Source of the DNA: an uncultured Acetatifactor sp.
GTDB lineage: Bacteria; Bacillota; Clostridia; Lachnospirales; Lachnospiraceae
Reading direction: 5' to 3'
Length of the DNA stretch: 64,000 nucleotides
Assembly: GCA_947630715.1 (NCBI GenBank)
Contig: CANRIP010000004.1
Location: forward strand, 35,994 to 99,993
Shown: positions 1 to 8,213 of the stretch, piece after piece
Layout: each line of letters opens with the position of its first letter
How positions within the stretch are numbered: position 1 is the stretch's first letter
Translations under genes and position numbers: made by a program
Notes under the pieces: model-generated
The model's database searches: none
What the model saw: the letters and a program-made list of their open reading frames with translations, nothing else
Told to the model about the DNA's origin: nothing

Positions 1-1422
1 AAGGAATACGCCTATTCAGGCAACCAGGGATATAAACTTCAGGATGTGGCTGCGGGGATGGTTTCCATGGAGGAATTTCTCGCGCAGTTTACCGATGAGG
101 AGCTTTGCTGTCTGGTTAGGGGAGAAGGGATGTGCTCTCCCAAGGTGACGCCGGGCACCGCCAGCGCCTTCGGGGGATTGACGGAGACGTTGCGGGAGTA
201 CGGGCTTCCCGCGGCCTGCTGTGCGGACGGCCCCAGCGGCATTCGCATGGACTGCGGGACCGTGGCCTTCTCCATGCCGATCGGCACCTGTCTTGCCAGC
301 ACCTTCAATGAAGAACTGGTGGAGGAGCTTTACCGGTGGGAAGGGATGGAACTGCGCAAAAACAAGATCGACACTCTGCTGGGCCCGGGCATGAACCTTC
401 ACCGCTATCCTCTCAACGGCAGAAATTTTGAGTATTTTTCCGAAGATCCCCTGCTGACCGGCAAGCTGGCCGCCGCTGAGCTTCGGGGTATGCACCAATA
501 CGGCGTGACGGGAACCATCAAACATTTTGCCTGCAACAATCAGGAGATGCAGCGTTATACCGCGGAGGCGGTGGTCTCGGAGAGGGCGCTCCGGGAGATT
601 TACCTGAGAGGTTTTGAAATCGCGGTCAGGGAGGGGAAAGCCAGATCCGTCATGTCCACCTACGGCCCCTTGAACGGCGCCTGGACGGCGGGCTGTTACG
701 ATCTTTTGACTACCATTCTGCGGAAGGAGTGGGAGTATCAGGGGATTGTGATGACGGATTGGTGGGCCATGGTCAACGAGGAGGGCGGCGCCCCTTCCAT
801 CCAAAACACCGCCGCGATGATCCGCAGCCAGAACGATCTGTATATGGTGACCGCGGACGCCCTTTCCAACGCAAACGGGGACAATTCCCTGGAATGCCTG
901 AAGGCCGGACTGGTCACCAGGGGAGAATTCCAGAGAAGCGCCGCCAATATCTGTAACTTCCTGCTGTTGTCTCCGGCCTGGCTGAGAATGGAGGGAATGG
1001 AGACGGAGCTGGACAGACAGTTGGCCCGGTACAGCGAGGAAGAAGAGGAAGTGATCAACGGCCCTGTGATTCCGGTTCTGCTGGACGGCAGAACCCAAGT
1101 GGATCCCGGCTGTATCGACACCTCCATGGGGACGAACAATCTTCTGAAGGTCAGGACGAAGGAGAAGGGCCTGGCAAGGATTGCGTTTACCAGCCGGGTC
1201 TGCCCCGATATTGTGGGCGCCGCTCAGCTTCCCATGTCCGTTTTCTGCAACCGAAAGCTTGTGACCACCGTCTCCCTGATGGGGGCGGATACGGAATGGC
1301 AGACCAGAGTGATAGAGATTCCGGAGCCTGTTTCTGAGGAATTTGCCTTGAAACTGTTTTTCCGGCAAAGCGGGATTGAGATCCGGGATTTTACCCTTGT
1401 GATCGATCGGAACGAATCCTAA
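1..1422 (+). CDS. GH3 beta-glycosidase with permuted domain order, 5' end outside window
   Basis: The reading frame is open from base 1, so only the last 473 residues are visible; the ORF-track Met at base 46 is internal. The visible part is the GH3 catalytic TIM barrel: ADGPSGIRMD, GRNFEYFSEDP, the KHF motif (IKHFACNNQ), and the nucleophile Asp in GIVMTDWW (codon at 757). In ordinary GH3 enzymes this barrel is N-terminal. Here it lies at the C-terminal side, as in the next gene, and the acid/base domain is presumably upstream of the window. About 120 extra residues after the barrel (from roughly VIPVLLDGR) look like a beta-sandwich, possibly carbohydrate binding; this is inference. No signal peptide can be judged. 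Expected role: intracellular hydrolysis of beta-linked oligosaccharides; the sugar specificity is unknown. Confidence 0.85.
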   Translation, partial: KEYAYSGNQGYKLQDVAAGMVSMEEFLAQFTDEELCCLVRGEGMCSPKVTPGTASAFGGLTETLREYGLPAACCADGPSGIRMDCGTVAFSMPIGTCLASTFNEELVEELYRWEGMELRKNKIDTLLGPGMNLHRYPLNGRNFEYFSEDPLLTGKLAAAELRGMHQYGVTGTIKHFACNNQEMQRYTAEAVVSERALREIYLRGFEIAVREGKARSVMSTYGPLNGAWTAGCYDLLTTILRKEWEYQGIVMTDWWAMVNEEGGAPSIQNTAAMIRSQNDLYMVTADALSNANGDNSLECLKAGLVTRGEFQRSAANICNFLLLSPAWLRMEGMETELDRQLARYSEEEEEVINGPVIPVLLDGRTQVDPGCIDTSMGTNNLLKVRTKEKGLARIAFTSRVCPDIVGAAQLPMSVFCNRKLVTTVSLMGADTEWQTRVIEIPEPVSEEFALKLFFRQSGIEIRDFTLVIDRNES

Positions 1423-1462
1423 TATATCGGCCCGGCACGGGCGGAAAGGAAGGAATATCGGC

Positions 1463-3880
1463 ATGGACAAGTGGGCCAGAGCAATGTACCAGCCGGTTCT
1501 TCCCATGGGAAAGGACGGCGGCAGGGTCACAGCCTGTAAGGAACACATTCGGCTTTCCAGGGAAACCGCGAAGGAAGGAATGGTTCTGTTAAAGAATCAG
1601 GACAATGTGCTGCCTCTCCCCAAAGGCAGCCGGGTTGCCCTGTTCGGCAAGGGCACGTTCGATTATGTGAAGGGCGGCGGCGGAAGCGGCGACGTGACCG
1701 TTTCGTATACCCGGAACCTTTATGACGGTTTTCGGGAGCTTTCGGAGGAAGTAAGCGTTTTTGAAGAACTGGCGGACTTCTACCGGGAAAACGTGGCAAA
1801 ACAGTACAAAGAAGGCCGCATGCCCGGCATGACGGAGGAACCGGCCGTGCCGGAGGAACTGCTGCGGAAGGCAAGAGCTTATACTGACACGGCTGTCATA
1901 AGCATATGCCGGTTCTCCGGGGAGGGATGGGACAGAACCTGCAAAAGAGACGGAGGCCGGGCGCCCGCAGGAGAGATGGATCAGCATGTGGTGGATCTGT
2001 CGTCCCGGATTTTCGAGGACGGGGATTTTTATTTAAGCCATGGGGAGACGGCCATGGTGGAGGCGGTAAAGGCTGCCTTCGATCGGGTTGTGGTGGTGAT
2101 GAACGTGGGGGGAATGGTAGCCACCGGCTGGTTGAAAGAGGAAGATCGGATCCAGGCCGTACTCATGGCGTGGCAGGGCGGAATGGAAGGAGGGCCGGCG
2201 GCCGCGGAGCTGATCATGGGGCACGGCTGCCCCTGTGGCAAGCTGGCGGATACCTTTGCCGACCGTCTGGAGGATTATCCCTCTACGGCAGGTTTCCATG
2301 AGTCGGAGAACTATGTGGATTACACCGAGGATATTTATGTGGGATACCGGTATTTTGAGACGGTTCCCCGGATGGCGGAAAAAGTCAATTATCCTTTTGG
2401 GTTTGGACTTTCTTATACCAGGTTTGAGCTGTCAAAGCCGTTTGCCGAGAGGGAAAACCAGGAGATCCGCATCAGCGTTTCGGTCTGTAACGCGGGGGAT
2501 TTTGCCGGCAGGGAGGTAGTACAGGTCTATTACAGCGCCCCTCAGGGGAAATTGGGAAAACCGGCGAGGGAGCTGGCGGCTTTTGAGAAGACAAGGCTGC
2601 TGCAGCCCGGAGAGACGCAGAAGCTGTTTCTGCGGATCCGGATCCAGGATCTGGCGTCTTATGACGATCTGGGGAAGGTGGCCCCCTCGGCGTATGTGCT
2701 GGAACAGGGGCAGTACCGTTTTTATGTAGGCACCTCCGTCAGAGACGCGGCGGAAATCTCCTATGTGCTTACGCTGGCGCAGGATCAGGTGGTGCGGCAG
2801 CTTACTCCCAGGCTTACGCCTTCTTGTCTGAAACAAAGAATGCTTGCAGACGGCAGCTTTGAGAAACTTCCCCTGGGGGAGCCTGTGGACACAGATGCCA
2901 ACGTGCTGGAAAGACAGACCAGGGAGGATTTTGACGTGCTGACCCCGTCGGTGAGGCAACGCCCCGGCTCTCAGTACTGGAAACCCGGGAAGGAAGTCAA
3001 AAAACTGACGGAAGTGTGGGAAGGAAAAATCTCCATGGAAGAATTTCTGGCCCAGCTTTCCGATGAGGATCTGGCGTCCCTTCTGGGCGGCCAGCCCAAT
3101 ACCGGCGTCGCCAACACGTTTGGCTACGGAAATCTGCCGGAATACGGGGTTCCCGCCATTATGACCGCAGACGGCCCGGCGGGTCTGCGGATCGATCCCA
3201 GATGCGGGGTCTGCACCACGGCATGGCCCTGCGCTACGCTGATCGCCTGTACCTGGGATCCGGAAATCGCCGAAGCGGTGGGTCGCGCCGGCGGCGCGGA
3301 GGTTAAGGAAAACAACATAGGCGTGTGGCTGACCCCGGCGGTGAACATCCACAGAAGCCCCCTGTGCGGCAGAAATTTTGAGTATTATTCCGAGGATCCC
3401 TATCTGAGCGGCAAAATGGCGGCGGCCGCGGTCAGGGGCATTCAGTCCAATCATGTGGCGGCCACGGTAAAGCACTTCGCCCTGAACGACAAGGAGACCA
3501 ACCGCAGAAACAGTGATTCCAGGGCATCGGAAAGAGCTATCCGGGAAATTTATCTGAAAGCCTTTGAAATCGTGGTGAAGGAAGCGCATCCCTGGAGCAT
3601 CATGTCTTCCTATAATATCATAAACGGCCGCAGGGCCTCGGAAAACCGTGAGCTTTTGGAGGATATTCTCCGGGGGGAATGGGGATTCGACGGCATGGTG
3701 ACCACGGATTGGTGGACATACGGCGAACATTATAAGGAGACAAAGGCGGGCAATGATGTGAAAATGGGCTGCGGTTTCCCGGACAGGCTGCTGGCCGCTG
3801 TGCAAAAGGGCGCGCTGAGCCGCAGGGAAATGGAAATCTGCGCGTCCAGGGTTCTGGGGCTGCTTTTGAAGATAGACTGA
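1463..3880 (+). CDS. GH3 beta-glycosidase, domain-permuted, complete
   Basis: This is an 805-residue glycoside hydrolase family 3 protein. Order of domains: a GH3 C-terminal-type alpha/beta domain first (about residues 20-300, VLLKNQDNVLPLPKGSRVALFG), a fibronectin-III-like domain (about 310-440, AFEKTRLLQPGETQKLFLRI), a linker, then the TIM barrel (about 520-805) with ADGPAGLRID, GRNFEYYSEDP, VKHFALND and the nucleophile Asp749 in GMVTTDWW. This reversed order is known for some ruminal clostridial beta-glucosidases. No signal peptide is visible, so it is likely cytoplasmic. The start at 1463 follows an AAGGAAGG ribosome binding site. It lies 40 bp after a paralogous gene, and the two probably form one operon for breakdown of imported oligosaccharides. 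The substrate cannot be read from sequence. Confidence 0.93.
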   Translation: MDKWARAMYQPVLPMGKDGGRVTACKEHIRLSRETAKEGMVLLKNQDNVLPLPKGSRVALFGKGTFDYVKGGGGSGDVTVSYTRNLYDGFRELSEEVSVFEELADFYRENVAKQYKEGRMPGMTEEPAVPEELLRKARAYTDTAVISICRFSGEGWDRTCKRDGGRAPAGEMDQHVVDLSSRIFEDGDFYLSHGETAMVEAVKAAFDRVVVVMNVGGMVATGWLKEEDRIQAVLMAWQGGMEGGPAAAELIMGHGCPCGKLADTFADRLEDYPSTAGFHESENYVDYTEDIYVGYRYFETVPRMAEKVNYPFGFGLSYTRFELSKPFAERENQEIRISVSVCNAGDFAGREVVQVYYSAPQGKLGKPARELAAFEKTRLLQPGETQKLFLRIRIQDLASYDDLGKVAPSAYVLEQGQYRFYVGTSVRDAAEISYVLTLAQDQVVRQLTPRLTPSCLKQRMLADGSFEKLPLGEPVDTDANVLERQTREDFDVLTPSVRQRPGSQYWKPGKEVKKLTEVWEGKISMEEFLAQLSDEDLASLLGGQPNTGVANTFGYGNLPEYGVPAIMTADGPAGLRIDPRCGVCTTAWPCATLIACTWDPEIAEAVGRAGGAEVKENNIGVWLTPAVNIHRSPLCGRNFEYYSEDPYLSGKMAAAAVRGIQSNHVAATVKHFALNDKETNRRNSDSRASERAIREIYLKAFEIVVKEAHPWSIMSSYNIINGRRASENRELLEDILRGEWGFDGMVTTDWWTYGEHYKETKAGNDVKMGCGFPDRLLAAVQKGALSRREMEICASRVLGLLLKID

Positions 3881-3906
3881 CAAAGAAAGGAAGAAGGCTG
3901 GAACCT

Positions 3907-5100
3907 ATGAAAGTCGGATATTTGGCTGCGGCCCTGCTGGCGGTTTCGGGCTGGATGCTGTCGGGCTGTACGGAAAGCCCTCTGACCCCCGGGGTTACCC
4001 CTGTGCCGGCCGTCACGGGTCCAGCGCCGGGAGGCGAAGAAAGGGTTTCGCCGGTTCCTTCCGCCGATGGGGAAACAGGGCAGGAGGGAGAGGAAAAGGA
4101 CGCGGGAACCACGTCCCTGGAGCCGGAGCCTGAGAGGATATCCGTCACCGTTTCCGCCGCCGGGGACGTGACTCTTGGCTCTTACACCGGCCAGGGATAT
4201 TGGGGATCCTTTCCGGAGACATATGACAAGGAACAGGACGATGGGTATTTTTTCCGGAATGTTTATGATATTTTTCATGAGGACGATATGACCATTGTCA
4301 ATCTGGAGGGGCCGCTGACATTGTCCGAACTCAAGCGGGAGGATAAGAAATTTTGCATTTCCGGAGATCCCAGGTATGTGAAGGTGCTTACCGCCGGCAG
4401 CGTGGAGGCGGTGAGTATGGGGAATAACCACCGGATGGACTGTTACCAGCAGGGAGTGGACGATACGGTGGCCGCTCTCACGGAGGAAGGAATTGCCTAC
4501 GCCTATAACGAATACACCGGAACCTGTGAGACGGCAGACGGCATTCTGATCGGATTTGTGTCCGTGAATGAAATGCGGGGCGGCGCCGATGTGGAACAAT
4601 ATATCGGGCAGAGAATCCGGTCGTTGCAGGAGCAGGAATGCGATCTGATTCTGGTGTGCTGTCACTGGGGCGTGGAGCAGAACAACATTCCCGAGGATTA
4701 CCAGCGGACGCTGGGCCGCAAGTGCATCGATCTGGGGGCGGATCTGGTGATCGGCCACCATCCCCATGTGATTCAGGGGATTGAAAAATATCAGGGGAAA
4801 TACATTGTATACAGCCTGGGGAATTTTTGTTTTGGAGCCAACCGCAACCCCACGGATAAGGACTGCCTGATTATTCAGCAGACCTTTACCTTTGTGGACG
4901 GGGTTTTGCAGGAGGACGCGCCGTTTCGGGCGATACCATGCTCGGTCAGCTCCGTGGCGGACCGCAACAATTATCAGCCGACTCCCGCGCAGGGTGCGGA
5001 GGCGGAGCGGATTCTGGGAAGATTGAACCAGTTCAGCGGGGAATTCGGCCTTACATTCGACGAGGAGGGGTATGCGCAAACAGCGGAGCCTTTTCAGTAA
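3907..5100 (+). CDS. CapA-family lipoprotein (metallophosphatase fold)
   Basis: A 397-residue protein with a lipoprotein signal (hydrophobic MKVGYLAAALLAVSGWML then lipobox LSGC), a Pro/Glu-rich linker (about residues 25-75), then a CapA/PGA-synthesis domain. Visible family motifs are AAGDVTLGS, VNLEGPLT, GNNHRMD (metal-binding His), CHWGVE and the GHHPHVIQG box with SLGNFCFG. CapA proteins are surface metallophosphatase-like proteins linked to poly-gamma-glutamate anchoring, but most clostridial members lie away from capBC and have no known substrate. No capB or capC is seen here. The gene follows the GH3 pair by 26 bp with a GGAAGAAGG-type ribosome binding site. Confidence 0.85.
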   Translation: MKVGYLAAALLAVSGWMLSGCTESPLTPGVTPVPAVTGPAPGGEERVSPVPSADGETGQEGEEKDAGTTSLEPEPERISVTVSAAGDVTLGSYTGQGYWGSFPETYDKEQDDGYFFRNVYDIFHEDDMTIVNLEGPLTLSELKREDKKFCISGDPRYVKVLTAGSVEAVSMGNNHRMDCYQQGVDDTVAALTEEGIAYAYNEYTGTCETADGILIGFVSVNEMRGGADVEQYIGQRIRSLQEQECDLILVCCHWGVEQNNIPEDYQRTLGRKCIDLGADLVIGHHPHVIQGIEKYQGKYIVYSLGNFCFGANRNPTDKDCLIIQQTFTFVDGVLQEDAPFRAIPCSVSSVADRNNYQPTPAQGAEAERILGRLNQFSGEFGLTFDEEGYAQTAEPFQ

Positions 5101-5180
5101 AAGGGCCTGGAAGGGCCGGCTTGACAGGGGTTGTACGGGGGGTATGGGTCTATCATATCAATCATAAGGAGGAAAAACAG

Positions 5181-6317
5181 ATGGAGAAAAGGAAACTGGA
5201 AAAGCTTGGGATTGAAACTTCCCTTCTGGGGTTCGGCTGTATGCGCCTGCCTGTGACGGAGCAGGGAAAGATCAACGAGCCGGAGGCGGAGCGGATGCTG
5301 GATCAGGCCATCGCACAGGGCGTGAATTACATCGATACCGCATATCCCTATCACGGCGGGGAAAGCGAGCCCTTTGTGGGGAGGGCGCTGAAAAAATATG
5401 ACAGAAGCTCCCTGTATCTGGCCACCAAGCTGCCTGTGTGGATGGTACATACCCTGGATGACGCAAAGCGTCTGTTTCAGGAACAGCTTGACAGGCTGCA
5501 GACGGATTACATCGATTTCTATCTGCTTCACGCCCTGGGGAGAGAGCGTTATGACGATATGCGTAAACTGGGCGTACCCGACTGGATGGCGCAGCTTAAG
5601 GAGGAAGGGAAGATCCGGTATATGGGCTTTTCCTTCCATGACAGCTACGATGCCTTTTCCTATATTTTGAATGACAGAGAATGGGATTTTTGCCAGATTC
5701 AGTTGAATTACATGGATGCCGGGGAGCAGGCGGGGTTACAAGGGTACCGTCTGGCACAGGAAAAGAAGGTTCCGCTTGTGGTGATGGAGCCGGTGAAGGG
5801 CGGCTCTCTTGCGGCGTACGCGGAGGATATCACCGGCGTTTTCCGCAGCCTGGATCCGGAGGCCAGCGTGGCTTCCTACGCCCTGCGCTGGGTGGGGAGC
5901 CTTCCGGGGGTGAAGGTGATTTTAAGCGGTATGACCACCATGGAGCAGGTGCAGGACAATCTGAAGACCTTCGGAAATTTCAAGCCTCTTTCCCAGAAGG
6001 AATCGGAGACGATCGACCAAATCGTGGCGCTGATCAAGAGCCGGGTGCAGAACGGCTGCACAGGCTGCAGATATTGTATGCCCTGTCCGGCGGGCGTGGA
6101 CATTCCGGGCAATTTCCGGGCATGGAACACCTATCACATGTATCAGAATTACAATATGGTCAAATGGAGCTGGGAAAAGGAATTAGGTGAGGAAAAACAG
6201 GCGAAAAACTGCGTCAAATGCGGGAAATGCGAGGCGGCTTGCCCCCAGAAGCTGTCCATCCGCCAGGATCTGGAAAGAGTGCAGGCGGATTTGGACAAAA
6301 GGGAATTTGTCCTGTAA
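5181..6317 (+). CDS. Aldo/keto reductase with C-terminal 4Fe-4S ferredoxin domain
   Basis: A 378-residue fusion. Residues 1-280 form an aldo/keto reductase barrel with the tetrad Asp52, Tyr57 (DTAYPYHGG), Lys83 (ATKLP) and His117 (LLHALG). The C-terminal part carries two cysteine clusters, CTGCRYCMPCP and CVKCGKCEAACP, typical of a 4Fe-4S ferredoxin-like module. The family is common in anaerobes and is thought to use ferredoxin or NAD(P)H to reduce carbonyls; the true substrate is not known. The ORF track starts at 4938 inside capA, but ATG 5181 is preceded by AGGAGG and matches the usual family N-terminus, so I use it. Confidence 0.9.
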   Translation: MEKRKLEKLGIETSLLGFGCMRLPVTEQGKINEPEAERMLDQAIAQGVNYIDTAYPYHGGESEPFVGRALKKYDRSSLYLATKLPVWMVHTLDDAKRLFQEQLDRLQTDYIDFYLLHALGRERYDDMRKLGVPDWMAQLKEEGKIRYMGFSFHDSYDAFSYILNDREWDFCQIQLNYMDAGEQAGLQGYRLAQEKKVPLVVMEPVKGGSLAAYAEDITGVFRSLDPEASVASYALRWVGSLPGVKVILSGMTTMEQVQDNLKTFGNFKPLSQKESETIDQIVALIKSRVQNGCTGCRYCMPCPAGVDIPGNFRAWNTYHMYQNYNMVKWSWEKELGEEKQAKNCVKCGKCEAACPQKLSIRQDLERVQADLDKREFVL

Positions 6318-6344
6318 TTTCCGAAAAATTTTTCCCTCAGGGGT

Positions 6345-6371
6345 TAAGAATCGGATTTCCCATCCGATATA
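6345..6371 (+). promoter_or_regulatory. Sigma-28 (SigD/FliA) promoter for flagellin
   Basis: TAAG, a 15-base spacer, then CCGATATA. This fits the flagellar sigma factor consensus of TAAA-N15-GCCGATAA/T. It would start transcription near 6378, giving a leader of about 250 nt before the flagellin ATG. There is no convincing sigma-A promoter nearby. Confidence 0.75.
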
Positions 6372-6431
6372 TAAAGTGTAAGAGAGGAAGAACCGGCTGT
6401 ATTTGCCGGCGGCGTTCTCCTTACAGGCCCC

Positions 6432-6450
6432 ATTACCGCAAAGCGGTAAT
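6432..6450 (+). other. Perfect hairpin in flagellin leader
   Basis: ATTACCGC-AAA-GCGGTAAT is a perfect 8-bp inverted repeat with a 3-base loop, in the middle of the predicted flagellin 5' leader. No T-run follows, so it is not a classical terminator. It may be an mRNA-stability or regulatory element. Confidence 0.5.
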
Positions 6451-6582
6451 AATCGGATGTGAAAGCGCGACAGTCAGGGCCCGGCCGAAGGGCGGAAGCA
6501 TCCGGTTACTATATTTTAGGGAACGGCGTTTTTGCCATTAGGTGAATCGGATTTCCCTAAGAAAAAATTAAATATCAGCAAT

Positions 6583-6620
6583 ACTGACGCAAAAGGATTT
6601 GCGCAGTCAAAACAAGGAGG
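6583..6620 (+). promoter_or_regulatory. CsrA-type GGA hairpin next to the flagellin Shine-Dalgarno
   Basis: ACTG-A-CGCAAA pairs with TTTGCG-CAGT, a 10-bp stem with one bulged A, and presents AGGA in the 4-base loop (6594-6597). The Shine-Dalgarno AAGGAGG (6614-6620) gives a second GGA 7 nt after the stem. A GGA in a hairpin loop plus one in the ribosome binding site is the layout of the CsrA sites on Bacillus subtilis hag mRNA. csrA and fliW are not in this window, so the assignment is inferred from RNA shape alone. Confidence 0.55.
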
Positions 6621-6627
6621 TAAACTT

Positions 6628-8100
6628 ATGGTAGTACAACACAATCTTACAGCTATGAACTCCAACAGAATGTTGGGACTGACAACCTCATCTCAGGCTA
6701 AGTCAACCGAGAAACTGTCCTCCGGTTATAAGATCAACCGGGCAGCGGACGATGCAGCCGGCCTCTCCATCAGTGAGAAGATGAGGAAGCAGATCAGAGG
6801 TCTGACTCAGGCTTCCGCAAATGCTCAGGATGGTATTTCTGCTGTACAGACCGCTGAAGGCGCTCTGAACGAAGTTCAGGATATGCTTCAGAGAATGAAC
6901 GAGCTGGCTGTTAAGGCAGCTAACGGCACTCAGTCTGAAAACGACAGAAGCTACATCCAGAACGAGATCGATCAGTTGGTAACTGAGATCGACCGTGTGT
7001 CCGAGACCACCAAGTTCAACGAGACTTATCTGCTGAAGGGTGACCGCGCCGCTGCAAAGCAGTATATTTATTCTTACAACAAGGTTACTTCTTCAAGCGC
7101 TGCAACGGTTTCCATGGGCACTACCAGTTCCGTAAACAAGATCTGGGATACCACCACGGAAATGTCGGTTTCCTTCACCTTCGTTGCCAGCGCGGCATCT
7201 GTGGATCAGAACGCGGTTGCACAGGGTCTGGTAAGCCAGGGCCTGAATGTTTCCCTTTACAGCAACTGGGACGGCAAGACGGCTGTTACCGGTTATTCCG
7301 TACAGTTGAACGGTTCTCTGGCTGACAACTACTCTGTGGTACAGGGTACGGGTGGCAAGTTCGAGATCCTGAACGCCAACAACGAGAAGATCGCAACCTT
7401 CACGATTACCGGCGGTACCGTTACAGCGGCTACGGCGGACGTTTCCTCCAATAAGATCAGCGCCACCATCACAGCGGCTGACGCAAAGGCGGCTAAGGTC
7501 GAAGGAGAAGTGGAAGCTTACTATGACAAGGACGGCAACAAGATTTCTGCGAACGCACTGTCCAGATACTTTGCAACCAACAGCGCGGGCGGCACGGTGG
7601 CAAGAGTGGACGCTCCTACCGTATACGATGCACTGGGCAACATTGTGAAACTGTCCTCCGCAGCCGTATCCGGCCAGCAGATCCTTACCGGCGACCTGAA
7701 GCTGTCCCTGCATGTAGGCGCAGACGCTACCTCCAACAACCAGATTTCTCTGAATCTGGCAGCCATGAGCGCTAAGGGCCTTGGCGTGAACGGACTGAGA
7801 GTGGACGGAACCGATGACAGCAATGCACGTTCGGCAATCGAGACCATCGCTGAAGCAATTCAGAAGGTTTCCACACAGAGATCTGCTCTTGGTGCTATCC
7901 AGAACAGACTGGAGCACACCATCAGCAACCTGGATAACGTAGTTGAGAACACCACCTCCGCCGAGAGTGCGATCCGTGACACTGATATGGCTACCGAGAT
8001 GGTTCAGTACTCCAACAACAACATTCTGTCTCAGGCTGGCCAGGCAATGCTGGCTCAGGCTAACCAGGCTAACCAGGGCGTACTGTCCTTACTGGGCTAA
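6628..8100 (+). CDS. fliC: Flagellin
   Basis: A 490-residue flagellin. The N-terminal D0/D1 region (about residues 1-145) has the hallmark LSSGYKINRAADDAAGLSIS, and the C-terminal D1/D0 region (about 390-490) has NRLEHTISNLDNVVENT and ends LAQANQANQGVLSLLG. The middle (about 150-385) is a Thr/Ala/Ser-rich variable domain exposed on the filament. There is no signal peptide, as expected for export through the flagellar type III system. Start ATG 6628 is set by AAGGAGG; the longer ORF in the track begins inside the leader. It is probably monocistronic, with a sigma-28 promoter upstream and a strong terminator downstream. Its codon use is the biased kind expected for a very highly expressed gene. 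Confidence 0.97.
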   Translation: MVVQHNLTAMNSNRMLGLTTSSQAKSTEKLSSGYKINRAADDAAGLSISEKMRKQIRGLTQASANAQDGISAVQTAEGALNEVQDMLQRMNELAVKAANGTQSENDRSYIQNEIDQLVTEIDRVSETTKFNETYLLKGDRAAAKQYIYSYNKVTSSSAATVSMGTTSSVNKIWDTTTEMSVSFTFVASAASVDQNAVAQGLVSQGLNVSLYSNWDGKTAVTGYSVQLNGSLADNYSVVQGTGGKFEILNANNEKIATFTITGGTVTAATADVSSNKISATITAADAKAAKVEGEVEAYYDKDGNKISANALSRYFATNSAGGTVARVDAPTVYDALGNIVKLSSAAVSGQQILTGDLKLSLHVGADATSNNQISLNLAAMSAKGLGVNGLRVDGTDDSNARSAIETIAEAIQKVSTQRSALGAIQNRLEHTISNLDNVVENTTSAESAIRDTDMATEMVQYSNNNILSQAGQAMLAQANQANQGVLSLLG

Positions 8101-8151
8101 TAGCTGAACAAGTGACATTCTGACAGATTTGTGAAGAACGCCACTGAAAGC

Positions 8152-8184
8152 GGGGAATCGGCTCTGCCGGTTCCCCGTTCTTTT
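8152..8184 (+). terminator. Intrinsic terminator after flagellin
   Basis: GGGGAATCGG / CCGGTTCCCC stem with loop CTCTG, followed by GTTCTTTT. It closes the flagellin transcript and separates it from the glycosyltransferase gene. Confidence 0.85.
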
Positions 8185-8213
8185 GGTATTTGGAAGAATT
8201 AAAGGAGAATTTT

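Noticed and set aside
16-1548. 510-aa minus-strand ORF
   Set aside because: Mirror of the GH3 coding frame; Pro/His/Gly-rich with no motif and no ribosome binding site.
2432-3883. 483-aa minus-strand ORF
   Set aside because: Shadow of the second GH3 gene in a GC-rich region.
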